From contig CM055875.1 of the NCBI GenBank assembly GCA_029582165.1, forward strand, positions 24,807,144-24,871,143: a stretch of 64,000 nt of DNA, written 5' to 3'. The translations under genes were made by a program, and so were the position numbers. Of the stretch, positions 20,753 through 31,669 are shown one piece after another. How positions within the stretch are numbered: position 1 is the first letter of the stretch; each line of letters starts with the position of its first letter. The notes under the pieces were generated by a model that did not search any database, was not told where the DNA came from, and saw nothing but the letters and a program-made list of their open reading frames with translations. Source of the stretch: Portulaca oleracea. Lineage: Eukaryota > Streptophyta > Magnoliopsida > Caryophyllales > Portulacaceae.

Positions 20753-20780
20753 CCCGTGCATCGCACGGGTTAAAGACTAG
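20753..20780 (+). terminator. Helitron 3' hairpin and CTAG terminus
   Basis: A 7-bp GC-rich stem with a 3-base loop ends 7 bases before the terminal CTAG. This is the rolling-circle termination signal of Helitrons. Confidence 0.85.
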
Positions 20781-20819
20781 TTCAATATAATACCCATATA
20801 TTTGCTCTAATACTCATTC

Positions 20820-20848
20820 TCTTTCCACTCCCCTCCCCTCCCCTCCCC

Positions 20849-20880
<32 letters not shown>

Positions 20881-20882
20881 AC
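20820..20882. repeat. Pyrimidine tract with (CT)n
   Basis: CCCCTCCCCTCCCC followed by about 12 CT units. Confidence 0.9.
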
Positions 20883-21894
20883 CCTGCCCCCTCTCGACAA
20901 ATTATTAGAAATTACCGAGTGTACGCAAGGAAGGTGTGTACAGGAGAGTAATTTATACGCGCTTTAAAATTAAAAAATACCCTCTCATTTTCACTCTTCA
21001 TATTTTAACCCTAACCCCAGCACCCATCACTTTCACTCTTCAACGGCAAAACGACTGCTTTGCCCCAGATTCTGCATCGGACGGTCATTGTTGCCCCGAC
21101 TTACTTCGCACACAGAGCTTCATCACATTGACAATTTCAAGATTTTCACTATTTTGGTGCATTATTACTCAAATATGAGAATTCATATAATGTTGAAAAT
21201 ATTTCCATTATACAACGCATAATTTCCCTATTTCCATGCAGATTTTCCCAATTTTGATGCAATATTTGCTAGTTATGAGTACTAAAATAAACGAAATATG
21301 TTTCGATCATAAATTTTCCCTACATAGTGCATGTTTTCCCAAATCGACTGCATACTTCGGAAACCTCAATGCATTATTCAAACACAATAATTCATATCTG
21401 TTGATAAAATTTCCATTAAGCAATGCATACTTTCCCTTATCCAATGCAGATTTGCTTAAATTTGGTGCATTATTACATAGATATGAATGCAACAAAATAA
21501 ACCCTTTATGTTTCGGTGATAAACTTTCTGCTGCGTAGTGTATTATTTCTATAAATTGAATGCATTCTTGTAAACATCAACGCAATATTCAAACTCAATA
21601 ATTCATAATTGTTGATAAATTTTCCAATATGTAATGCATACTTTCTTATCTTTGATGCAGTAATCAAGCAATCCAATATGATCAAATAATATACGCGTGA
21701 TAAATAATGAAATCTCGCGTGATAAATAATGAAATTTCACGTGATGCTTATATAAACCCTACTCATATATATACCAAGTGTACCATGCTATGTACACTCG
21801 GTCCTACCATATAATTGCTGCCCCCTCTCTCAATTCTCTCTCTACCTTGCCCCCCTCTCTCTCTACCTCTTCCCCCCTCTCTCTCCACCCTCTT

Positions 21895-22206
21895 AGGCCC
21901 TGTTTGGCAACAGCATTTTCAATAGCTTATAGCGTTTTGATTTATTAAAACGCTATTTTATCAAATTTTAGGTGTTCGGTATAGGAGCGTTTAGAATTAG
22001 CGGATAGCGTTTAGACTAGCGGAAAAAATAGATTTGGTTGACGTTACCAATTGTAACGTCAAGGAATTGAAGGCAGCGTTTGATAATAGCTTCCACATCT
22101 ACCCTTGTGCTCCCTGTTACTGAGAATGAGGGCCACATTTGTATGTTTCAATGGAGATTTTTTTTAATTGAACCAATGCAAACTTGACAAGTATAACGCA
22201 CTATAC

Positions 22207-22272
<66 letters not shown>

Positions 22273-22490
22273 TGCTCTGTCCAAACAAATTGTCTCAATT
22301 TATTTTGACAGTCTTCAATATAACATTTTGGCCATTAACTTTCATGTTTTATCTTAGTAAGATTTGTAAATTATATTGAAATAAAAATCTTTTGCGTTAG
22401 TTCAATATATAATTTGATAAAGTAACAGTCAAAATTTAAAATTTTCAACTTGATCAGTCAAACATGAACAAATTTTTAGAGATAGATGGA

Positions 22491-22533
<43 letters not shown>

Positions 22534-22544
22534 TAATAATAGTA

Positions 22545-22577
<33 letters not shown>

Positions 22578-22775
22578 TACATGTCCTTTTTAGTCATTTC
22601 ACACTAATAAGTTACTTTAACTTCTTATTTTACCGAACACATTTTTTTACAAACAACTACTTTAACAACTATCCGCTATTCGTTAACATACATCAGCTAT
22701 CCGCTACCTGAACCGCTATCCGCTACATAAACAACTATTCGCTACTCAATCCGCTTTTTTTGCCGAACAGAGCCT
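21895..22775. mobile_element. hAT-like non-autonomous element, copy 1
   Basis: The left end AGGCCCTGTTTGGCA and the right end TGCCGAACAGAGCCT form imperfect inverted repeats of about 15 bases. Internal GCGTTT/CCGCTATCCGCTA motifs and (AAT)n tracts are shared with the element at 47827-48546, so this is a family. No exact 8-bp TSD was found here. Confidence 0.7.
22207..22271. repeat. (AAT)n microsatellite
   Basis: About 21 AAT units inside the hAT-like element. A second, interrupted AAT tract lies at 22491-22576. Confidence 0.95.
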
Positions 22776-23879
22776 TAGTCTACTCTCTACCCAGCAATGA
22801 TATGGAAGGACCGAGTGTACATAGCATGGTACACTCGGTATATATATGGGGTAGGGTATATATAAGATTCACGTGAGTTTTTATTTTGGACTCATTCCTT
22901 ATCACGCGGATATCATTCGATTGTATCCTTCATTGGTCAAATTTTCTCCTTTTTGCACTGCCGTCGTTTGTCGTTCGTATTCTTGCTTGGTCAGTGCTTG
23001 AATACTGCATCAAAAATGTGAAAGTATGCATTACATAATGGAAATTTCATCAACAAATATGAATTCTTGTGTTTGAATATTGCATTGATGTTTCCGAAGA
23101 ATGCATTCGATTTGGGGAAAAATGCACTACGTAGTGGAAAAATTACATACTGCGTTTATTTTGATACTCATATCAAGATAATAATGCATCAAAAGTGGGA
23201 AAGTTTGAATTGAATAAGGGAAAGTATGTATTGCATAATGGAAATTTTATCAACAAATATGAATTCTTGTGTTTGAATACTGCGTTGATGTTTCCGAAGA
23301 ATGCATTCGATTTGGGGAAAAATGCACTATGAAGTGGAAAAATTATCACCGAAACATACTGCGTTTATTTTGATACACTCATATCAAGATAATAATGCAT
23401 CAAAATTGAGAAAATCTACATTGAATAAGGAAAAGGATACATTGCATAATGGAAATTTTATCAACAAATATGCAATATGTGTTTGAATACTGCATTGATG
23501 TTTGATAAATTATCTCTGAAACATACTACGATTATTTTGATACTCATATTATGTTAATAATGCGCCAAAATAGGGGAAATCTGCAATAAATAAGGGAAAG
23601 TATGCATTGCATAAGTGAAAAATTGTAATAAATATGCATTGATGTGTTTTAATACTGCATTCAAGTTGGGTAAATATGCAGTGTATAAAGGAAAGTATGC
23701 ATTGCATAAGGGATGGATTAGGGTTAAGTTGATTAATATTATTGTTGGAGGTATTTTTTACATATATAATTTTCCAACAATCACAACAATTACTATAATT
23801 CTCATCATTTTTTTGGCACATTGCTTTCCGAAAAATTTTAAATGTTCCCTCCATTTTTCACAATACTCGGCAGTTTAGG

Positions 23880-26395
23880 ATAGAAAAACATAAGAAAAAT
23901 TTTGAGGTAAAACATAAAGTTGACACCAAATCACCAATGCAATTATATACATAGTTTATGAAACAAAACAAAGATAATAAAGCAATAGTTGTTGTGAAAC
24001 AAATGTGAGGCAGAGCATAACATAATGAATCCAAACACTCGTGTAGTTGTTCCCAAAATTGTATAGTCGAATAAGGTCACAGCTGGCTGGCTACTTTGAT
24101 AATTCAATTTGTCTTGTAATAGGAAGGCAGCATCGATGAATTAAAAGTGAATTGGAATAATAATAATAATAATAATATCACCTCATTTACAGAATCTAGT
24201 GTTGGGGGGCCTAACCAAGGCCACAGCCTGATTCAGAGTCCACCCAGTTGGCCAACTCTCGTGGTCCTTGGCATTAGCTGCCCACATCAAACTGCTGGGC
24301 CAGGAGACCCCCACCCTCTCATAAGTCATAATACATGCTCTGCCTCTGCCCTAATCTTATGCTTAATTTGCTATCACAGAAAGAAAAAAAAAAAAAAAGG
24401 AAAACTACAGCACCCATCCTCACTTCAGAAAGGTGAACCCTACTGAGTCCAACGACAACTTAAGAAGGAAATATTCAAGCTTGTTTAAGTTATAAAGTTA
24501 ACCTTCCTTATGACAGACTTCAGAGAGCTACCGAGCACCAGAAGAAAATTCTGGGACTCTGCTTCCATAATTCAGGACCCCTTTCATCAAATTTATAGCA
24601 CTTTCTGGGACTTTGTTTAAAAGTTTTCTGACCTTACACAGTCTCGTACCAAACTTCACTCTATTATCACATCACCATAGTTTAAACACACCTGACACTA
24701 CATAGCTAAATGGCAACATGAACATCGGCAGAAGTGATAGGGATGAATGAAGGATTGTTCTTAATCAAATCTGTCAATATTATTATATGACGGTATAACA
24801 CTCGCAAGTACTTGTATCATCCATTCACTTGTTCCGATTCTTTGTCAGACACTCCCCCCCCCCCCCCCAAAACAAACACACAACACACACACAAGGACAG
24901 GCCAAATGAATAGCATGGAATATAGCGCAGTTCATTGAAGAATCAGGCAAACTTAGGCTGAATGCGAATTCTCAAGACACATTAATTATTCCAATGTCAG
25001 TGGCCACAAAGCTATATATTGAATGTTTTTATGGAGCAACCAATGATAAGTTACAAGCAGGGCAATTAAATGAGGCCTGTCAAGCCTCCTAGATTTGTAA
25101 CTTCAAGAGACATGTCAGCCTCTACCAGTTCCTTATGTACATTCTTATATTCCACAAGTTAGTTCCTCCTTTCAGACACCAATCATAGGAGCGAGGTTAA
25201 TGCTATGGCACCATATTGATGAATACATGACCCTGCCATATGCAATATGGACCATTCAAAAAATTTCTAAAGTAACAGGGACGCCACACCACTATTATGC
25301 TAGCACCGAAGCCAGCTGAGAAGAAAACACAACACATTGAAAGGGATTGATGAAATAGCCTATGATATTACAATGATGGGGTCATCTAACAACATCAATT
25401 TACACAATGAAAACTTGTATACCACAAGTTTTCTCATTTATTCATTTATTTTTTAAAAATTTTCTTTTGGAGATGAGAGGATGGGAAGAGGAGCGCTTTT
25501 TCTCTTTTGTTTTGTTTGGGAGTGGAGGTTAGGGTCAGAAGCGGTTACAATTGCAAAGGGACAAAGTTTCGTTTATTTAATTGGCTCAAAATCCCAGAAG
25601 CATTATTGATCCAAGCAAGAACAGAGGTGATCTCTATCAAAGAATGGAATACAAGGTTTCAATTTTTAATTATCAGGGGAGATACGGATATCTTTATGAT
25701 GTTTATAGCATTTCTTTGAGTTCAGATGTTACCAACTGCAAACAATAATACTGAATTCAAATGAGTTCATGGAATAAAAAAAATCATTCAGAATACATGA
25801 GTTCTTGTTAAATGAGATGGAAAGAAAATTTGTCTCTCCTCATCATTCTAGCATAGAAAATTCAATTTTTTTTCTTCCAACCCCTCACTTCATTTTTCTC
25901 CCCCACCCAGCCTTTCTCTCCTATTTAGACTATTTCCTCCAACGTTCCTCTCAAATTTGGAAGGAAAATGTTGTTGACGACTTAATCAAAATTTCCCATA
26001 TGATTTTCCATCTAACTCTCATGTTTCTTATTTTCTTTAGTCAGATGAAGAAAATTAAGTCATGAAGAGCCAAACAAAGCCTCAGTGTGTGTTTGGATCA
26101 AGCATAAAATACATCTTTCCTGGCTGTGTCATATGATCTATTGACACAAGACAGGCTCTACCACCAAGCCATGTCAATTCTAAACTACCATTTTATACCA
26201 TCAAATAACACATAGCAAGCCATACTCAGGAATAACCTCATTGTCTGTTAGGATAATGCTGCACACATTTGGATCTCACCAAATTTAGTACCTGTTATTG
26301 TGGTGTTTCGCTGTTGTCATCACTGATCTTGATGAATAACCAAACCCAGCAAGCATCAATTAAGAAATGAGTCCACGCACAGCCCATCCCTGTAA
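23880..26395. other. Low-repeat DNA, no gene recognised
   Basis: It contains a short (AAT)n (24157-24177), a poly-A run (24386-24399), a 14-base poly-C run (24855-24868) and otherwise ordinary composition. Short frames have no recognisable domains. It is relatively free of transposon signatures and lies downstream of the DUF868 gene. An unannotated transcript cannot be excluded. Confidence 0.35.
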
Positions 26396-26949
26396 GAACA
26401 GAAGAAAAACAAAAAGAGAAGACCAAAGCAACAATTTGTTAATAATAAATCTAAGAAAACTTAAACACATCTAAAGGCTGATAAAAGCCACACAATTTGT
26501 CGAGAATGTCTCGACCATGAATAATGAACTGCAGCTTACATAGAGCAGATCTCAATTCCTCAAACAGCAGAAATTCAACCCTAAAAGGCCAAAAACCACG
26601 ACTGAGAAAGAAACTTACCTCCACCTCACCAAATGATAAATCATGAATCACACTAGCAACGCTAGCAAAGAAGATGATGCTAAGCTTCAAACCAATCCTT
26701 TATAATTCACAAACAAATCTAAAATTGCATAATAGAGGACATTGAACTAGAGTATTTACAGTCAAAAGTGACTAAAATCACTTTGATCTTTTTCATTTCT
26801 CTTCTTCCTCGGAAAAAGGGCAAGAAAAACAAAGGAAAGCCAATCATATAAGATTGCAGTGTAGTTCTCATCACAGAAAAAAGGTAAACGGACACGCCCT
26901 AACGTATCTCTGTTAGTACTTAGCACACAACAAAGAATCCTGAAACTCG
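26396..26949 (-). other. Probable 3' UTR of the DUF868 gene, possibly spliced
   Basis: Downstream of the stop on the minus strand a donor-like GTGGAG|GTAAGTTTC (about 26618) and an acceptor-like TTCTTACAG|GGATG (about 26396) are visible. This suggests a 3'-UTR intron. It is an inference from splice-site shape only. Confidence 0.3.
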
Positions 26950-27846
26950 CTATTCTTGCTTCCAAGCATACAAAATCAAAGAGAAACCGAGCTGGTGCAA
27001 TTGAGAATCCCGAAATCTTTGTGAATGTGACCAATGGAATACACTAGGATCGCAAATAGGTTGGCTAGCCCATAACTTCTCAGCGGAGAGACTCGTTCTG
27101 AACATAAAAACAGCACTTCCAGGAGATGTGCCAAAAAGCCAACTATGCACATCCCAGAAAACCTCTACAGGAAGCCCATCAACCAGGATGGTGTGATTAC
27201 CCCGGAATTTCCATCGAAGACGCTTCACTTGCATCAAACTTTTGCTATCCACACGAATAATCAGGCACAGGTCGTGAGTGCTGGTGGTGTCACATTCAAT
27301 GGTGAGATCGTGCATTGGCCCATTGTCACTAAACTGAGCCTTTGTGAAGAACACTTTCTTCCCATAAACATGCTCCTTTTTTGCAATTAAAACAGCCACA
27401 CTAGGGCCAGGGGTAGCATTTGCTTTCTTGAGAGCTTCTTTCCTCATGTCCCCTAAGAGGAGAATCATATGTTTATCACACACAATTGCCAAGTAAAAAC
27501 CTCCCAAGGGCTCAGGGGTAGATCCAAATGTAGCTGATGAAAAGTCCCAGTATATATCAACATAGCTCGATTCAACTTCTAGGCTCTTGGAACCTTTCCT
27601 TTTGGTGAACAACCATGGTTTAATATCAACCTTACACAGACATTGGTTGCTTGAATCCTCAATTCCAATACTAAGGCCTTGCCCCATCAAATTCTTGCTC
27701 CATGTAATTGTAAGAAGGCATAGCCGTCCTCTAAAACGACACTGATATACACAAGTAACCAGATTTTGTGCAGTTTTATTACCATTAGACGATGAAGAAT
27801 CGGCTATTTGCACAGCATTTTCACCAAAACAAGCGAAATCTCTCAT
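26950..27846 (-). CDS. DUF868 family protein
   Basis: A single-exon coding region gives 298 residues from MRDFACFGENAVQIADSSSS. DUF868 blocks are plain: NLVTCVYQCRFRGRLC, ITWSKNLMGQGLS, CLCKVDIKPWLF followed by KRKGSKSLEV, then YWDFSSATFGSTPEPLGGFY and LLLGDMRKEA near the middle, and the C-terminal VFWDVHSWLF block. Length and order match the plant-specific family, whose biochemical function is unknown. The frame is open 11 codons further upstream (to 27879), but I choose the MRDF start because family members usually begin there. No membrane helix or signal peptide is evident. The gene stands alone. Confidence 0.92.
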   Translation of the reverse strand: MRDFACFGENAVQIADSSSSNGNKTAQNLVTCVYQCRFRGRLCLLTITWSKNLMGQGLSIGIEDSSNQCLCKVDIKPWLFTKRKGSKSLEVESSYVDIYWDFSSATFGSTPEPLGGFYLAIVCDKHMILLLGDMRKEALKKANATPGPSVAVLIAKKEHVYGKKVFFTKAQFSDNGPMHDLTIECDTTSTHDLCLIIRVDSKSLMQVKRLRWKFRGNHTILVDGLPVEVFWDVHSWLFGTSPGSAVFMFRTSLSAEKLWASQPICDPSVFHWSHSQRFRDSQLHQLGFSLILYAWKQE

Positions 27847-27920
27847 CTTGAAGCTTCTCCAACCACCCTGACTTGGCAAAATTCCCTCTATGGTCTTATC
27901 ACAAACACTTGGTGGGCATA

Positions 27921-28017
27921 CCTATTCAACACATAAACAACAGACCCAATTAGAATTTGAACTTGAACTGTGCGAAAACGAACACATACAGAAAGAAATC
28001 AGAAAAAAGTATATTAC
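27921..28017 (-). other. Probable 5'-UTR intron of the DUF868 gene
   Basis: On the minus strand GAGTGAG|GTAATATAC marks a donor near 28017, and TGTGTTGAATAG|GTATG marks an acceptor near 27921, with a T-rich tract between. Splicing would remove about 97 bases. The downstream leader contains a 6-codon upstream ORF (ATGCCCACC... at 27917-27919). Confidence 0.5.
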
Positions 28018-28099
28018 CTCACTCAACTCAAGCAGTGATGAAATTAAAGAGAAGCCATTTCAGAAACGCCTCCGGCAAACTCAAAAGGGAAAAAAAAAA

Positions 28100-28720
28100 A
28101 ACGCTTCTTGTTAAGTAAATGTCCCGAGGATAAACTTATAGGTGGGCAAAATTGGAGACGTTTTTCAGGGACGTAAGAAGGAATCCGAGAGTTGAGACTT
28201 CAGATGGAGTGAGAAAGAGGAGAGGGAGGGAGAGGGACCATAGGAAATAGTTGGAGTTGGGACAAATTTGGAGAATGTAGGTAGTAAAAATATTAATTTG
28301 AGGAAAGAAAGAGACAAAAAGGACAACAGTATCACTGTCAATTAGCTTGTATGAGATGGAAAGAGGGAAGAAAAAGGGAACAAATACAGAAACAAATTAA
28401 ATTGGGAAAGCCAAATCAAGCCCAGAAAGAAAACAATATGGTATATATGGTTATCCATGATTGGCCCTCAGAAAATCTTTTTTTTTTTTTTGGAGAAATA
28501 AATATATTATATATAATAATAAACAAAAAAAAAATGGGGAAAAAGAGTTTGCTGGGTATTTGCTGTAAAGGGTAGCTAATCAATGAACAATAATAGATGC
28601 TACTCCACGCTGTGAAAGAGAAAAGGAGGGAGCATCACTGCTTCGTATTTGTTGATCAATTGATTTCGTTCGCCACTCCACAAATGCGCATGTTTTACCG
28701 GCATTACCGATAGACCTGTC
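28100..28720 (-). other. Upstream/promoter region of the DUF868 gene
   Basis: Purine-rich DNA (AGAGGGAGGGAGAGGG near 28218) lies directly 5' of the leader, giving CT-rich sequence on the gene strand. Further upstream is AT-rich DNA with poly-T (28477-28490). No other gene was seen. Confidence 0.35.
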
Positions 28721-28729
28721 ATTGTCAAT

Positions 28730-28960
28730 TTGGGTGGGTTATTGGTGAACGGTTTGGCCCGTTCGCTTGTCCGTTAACACATCCAAATGTAACGCAAAAT
28801 AAATAAAATCTAACACAGGATAAACGCAAGATACCGCAACTTATCGCAATCTACTACTCTGATATTATAATAAACACATTAACTCCAACGCAACCCAACC
28901 GCAACTTACCGAAATGCAAACACAACACAACGCAAACGCAACGCACAAAAGAACAGATCG
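28730..28960. mobile_element. hAT-like MITE remnant of the 'GCAAACGCAACGC' type
   Basis: It is rich in CGCAAC/AACGCAA words and ends in ACGCAACGCACAAAAGAACA, the inverse of the start of the element at 35868. The left end is degenerate. Confidence 0.4.
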
Positions 28961-29334
28961 GTTTATTTCTAGCTTTAGTAAATATATAGGTCCGATGTAT
29001 TTTATATTTGGACAAATATGAATTGGATATATTTAAGTTTTGAGTGGTTTGGATCAAGTTTTTGGAGTATGATCGACATTTATATGAGTGGTTTTTGGAC
29101 TAAATATAGCGAAATCTGTATATCAAAATTACCTACCAAAGAGAATGTGGTTGCATTATGCCTCAAACCTATTTCTAGAGTTAAAAATTAAAAATTGACA
29201 ATTTCAAACAAATAAGGTTCAAGACTTCCATATTATGCTTCGTAGGTATTCATAAATATGATAAACTAAAAGACTATTTTGATAGAATGCTCGGTATGAT
29301 TTTAATCATACATTATGGTGAAATTCGAAAGACT

Positions 29335-29573
29335 TAGGCCCTGTTGTATGTGGCCTCTGCATGATTCTACAAACCCACAACCCACCACAAAATATCATTC
29401 TACCACAATTCACCATAACCTACTACAAATTACTATTTCCAATTTATTATATATATACAAAAAACTCACCACAACATACCAATAACCCGCCACAATTACA
29501 CCACAACTCACCACAATTTCACCACATCATACCGCGTCATACCGTAGAGCATCGCATAAAAGAACAGGGCCTT
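29335..29573. mobile_element. hAT-like MITE, ~237 bp
   Basis: The left end TAGGCCCTGTTGTATG and the right end AAAAGAACAGGGCCTTA are imperfect inverted repeats. The interior consists of repeated CCACAA/ACCACAA words. No perfect 8-bp duplication. Confidence 0.6.
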
Positions 29574-29671
29574 AAACTCCCATTACTTTTAGTAAAGGAG
29601 AGGCGTAGATAAGGTAACGTAAGGTAAGATTATGTATGAAAAAACAAGTAAATTAATGAATGTAAGTAAAT

Positions 29672-30017
29672 CAAAAAATTACTCTGAGGTACCCTAACTT
29701 TTGGTGAAATGTTTTTCTGGTACCTCAACTTTTCAAAACTAATTTTGAGGTACCCTTATTTTTTGGGTTACTAATTATTTGGTGTTTTTTCGACCATTAA
29801 TTTTATTAAGTGACCAAAATACCCTTATTCTTTCCTAATTGAAGAAAAATCCTTGTAGAAGAATGAGGGTATTTCGATTACTTAATAAAATTAATGGCCG
29901 GAAAAACACCAAATAATTACTAACCCAAAAAGTAAGGGTATCTCAAAATTAGTTTTGAAAAGTTAGGGTACCGAAAAATAGTCTCCAAATATTGGGGTAC
30001 CTCCGAGTAATTTTTTG
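29672..30017. mobile_element. Mutator-like MITE, family copy 1 (346 bp)
   Basis: It is flanked by perfect 9-bp direct repeats TAAGTAAAT (29663-29671 and 30018-30026). It starts CAAAAAATTACTCTGAGGTA and ends with the inverse (GGTACC, one base different, then GAGTAATTTTTTG). The inverted arms extend about 160 bp each through GTTTTTCTGGTACC, CTAATTTTGAGG and CACCAAATAATTA. The nine-base TSD and long TIR indicate the Mutator superfamily. A second copy lies at 41815-42165. Confidence 0.9.
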
Positions 30018-30104
30018 TAAGTAAATATCACATCACCTATTTTTATTTTTAAATATATTATGTGAGTTGAATAAACCATTTTTATATTAATTACTTAAAA
30101 GTAT

Positions 30105-30225
30105 AGTTATGTTCTTTTGAATAGTAAGGTAAGGTAAGCAAAACAAAACAAGTCAAGTAAAGAAAGGCAAGGCAAGGTAAAATATACTTACCTTGCAAAA
30201 GAACATTGCCTAAAGAGGCACAAAA
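30105..30225. mobile_element. Small MITE-like inverted repeat
   Basis: ATGTTCTTTTG near the left and CAAAAGAACAT near the right bracket GGTAAGGTAAG / CTTACCTTGC inverted words. It may be the right half of an element split by the Mutator-like MITE, since similar GGTAAGGTAAG words precede that MITE at about 29600-29630. Confidence 0.4.
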
Positions 30226-30354
30226 AAAAAACATTGCCTAAAGAGAAGTAATTGTTTATCAAATAAAACAAATTTGCAATAAAAGCATAAATGTGTGTTT
30301 CGCAAGCTTCTTGGTAGCTTATAGATGGAAAAAAATTTGAAATTAAAATTGAAG

Positions 30355-30585
30355 ATTTTTTAAAATAGTTTTCAACTTTGTAAATTAAAATTAGGTTCCA
30401 AGACCTCTAGAAGTTGAACCAACATTTTCTAGTCCATTATTGGCCGAGCTTTTTCGAAGCTTTAAAAGGGAAAAAGCTGATATTTGACCAAACATTAACA
30501 TTTTCTAAAATAGTTTCCAACTTTGTAAAAATTAAAATTAGCTTCCAAGACCCCTAGAAATTGAAGCGATATTTTGTAGCATTTT
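30355..30585. repeat. Imperfect direct repeat (~75 bp, two copies)
   Basis: AAAATAGTTTTCAACTTTGT followed by TTCCAAGACC and CTAGAAGTTGAA occurs at about 30361-30435 and again, diverged, at about 30500-30580. Confidence 0.6.
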
Positions 30586-30645
30586 ACTTCTAGGGTGTGT
30601 TTGGTACAACTGAAAACTATTTTCTAGGAAAATGGTTTTCCTTAG

Positions 30646-31562
30646 TGATAACTGCGTTTCATGACTATATTTTTGGAGGTTTTCAATAGTGAATTAGGGA
30701 TAGTTTTGAGTGTGAACCTTGAGTGTGAATTAGAAATTATCAACGCTCGCGAGGAAGACACCGCCCCGTGATTGAAAGGCTCGACGGTCGTATTCCTTGT
30801 AGTTTGTATCTCTTTTCGATTTCTTTCTTTGTTTTGAGAATTAATCATGATGTTTGGAACTTGTTTTGTGTTTTCATTGAATATGAGTGAGTAGTTTATT
30901 TGAATTCTAGGGTTTTGCAACCCGAAACAATGTAGTTTGATTGATTGTTATTAGTTTGTGCATGAGTTCTTGTTATGAACCAATAGAAGGTTGTGTTTTC
31001 CATGTTTATGAGTATTCTTAAGGCCTTGAATATTTGTAAGTTTGAGATTAACCTAAGAAGTACTGAAAGGTGAATTAGGGTAATCTGACTACCAACATGT
31101 CTACCTAGGCTTGCAATAGTTGAAAAAGGAGTAGTAAACTAGGGAATCAATTGGATAACCTGACCTTTTGAGACCTTCAATTCTGTTTAACCTAAAAGGC
31201 AGACGAAAGTTGTTGATTAGGTTGTTTAGAATAATTCTATTTAGCATCGAAAGGGCGATAGAATTCAGAGGTTGTCGATTCTTGATTCGTTCTTGAATGC
31301 ATGATTGTGCAAGCTAGGTTTTAGTAATCGAACTCGTTGTAGGGTTAGCATCTCCCTAGAAGTCTTTCTCTCTTGATAGATTCTTTGATTGTTTTCTTTC
31401 CTGCTTTATTAGTTTTAATTAATTGTTAGATCTTTACAAAACCCAAAAACCTGATTAGCTTAGCAATCGAGATAGAGATTAGTTTATTGTGCTGCTAAGT
31501 GAGTCCCTGTGGGATCGACCTTGACGTGCTACTACGTACACCGTGCGCTTGCGGCCCTGTCG
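30646..31562 (+). mobile_element. Solo LTR-like insertion with TSD CTTAG (917 bp)
   Basis: The 5-bp duplication CTTAG flanks it at 30641-30645 and 31563-31567. It starts TGATAACTGCG and ends TGCGGCCCTGTCG (CG rather than CA). Near the right end GTCCCTGTGGGATCGACC and CACCGTGCGCTTGCGG are the motif pair often found at the 5'-UTR/LTR edge of plant Tat/Athila-type gypsy elements. Non-coding. Confidence 0.6.
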
Positions 31563-31669
31563 CTTAGAAAATGATTTTCTTAGAAAATGAATTTTAATTG
31601 ATATTTTCCCGTGTTTGGTACACAAGAAAATCATTTTCCTGGAAAACGATTTTTACATTTTCTTTTTAC

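Larger units (their letters stand above)
18838..20780 (+). mobile_element. Non-autonomous Helitron with two 5' ends
   Basis: The 3' end is diagnostic: stem CCCGTGC-ATC-GCACGGG at 20753-20769, then CTAG (20777-20780) followed by T. The 5' end is TCTATAATAATATAAAA at 18838, preceded by A, i.e. insertion between A and T. A second 5' end, TCTATAGTAATATAAAA, starts at 20230, and about 420 bp after it repeat 18838-19260. The two copies share GGGGTTAT, TTCCCGCCCAT and a ~29-bp minisatellite (ATCTAATTAGGACTCTACC). No Rep/helicase is encoded. Confidence 0.8.
21150..23710. mobile_element. Giant foldback (FARE-like) with ~200-bp subrepeats in its arms
   Basis: The inner boundary of the left arm reads GAGTGTACCATGCTATGTACACTCGGTCC-like sequence (21775-21812), and the right arm begins with its inverse (22805-22842). 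Outward, the left arm carries two ~220-bp units (GATGCAATATTTGC, CATAAATTTTCC, GCATACTTTCCCTTA) and the right arm carries about four units of the same sequence inverted (AATAAGGGAAAGTATGCATT, AATGGAAATTTTATC), starting near 23007, 23182, 23391 and 23559. The loop contains the hAT-like element. Long arms made of subterminal repeats recall Arabidopsis FARE/foldback elements of Mutator origin. Outer ends are not defined. Confidence 0.6.

Noticed and set aside
24147..24446. 99-codon plus frame starting in an (AAT)n tract
   Set aside because: The start codon is in a microsatellite, the end is in a poly-A run, and no domain is seen. A non-coding transcript remains possible.
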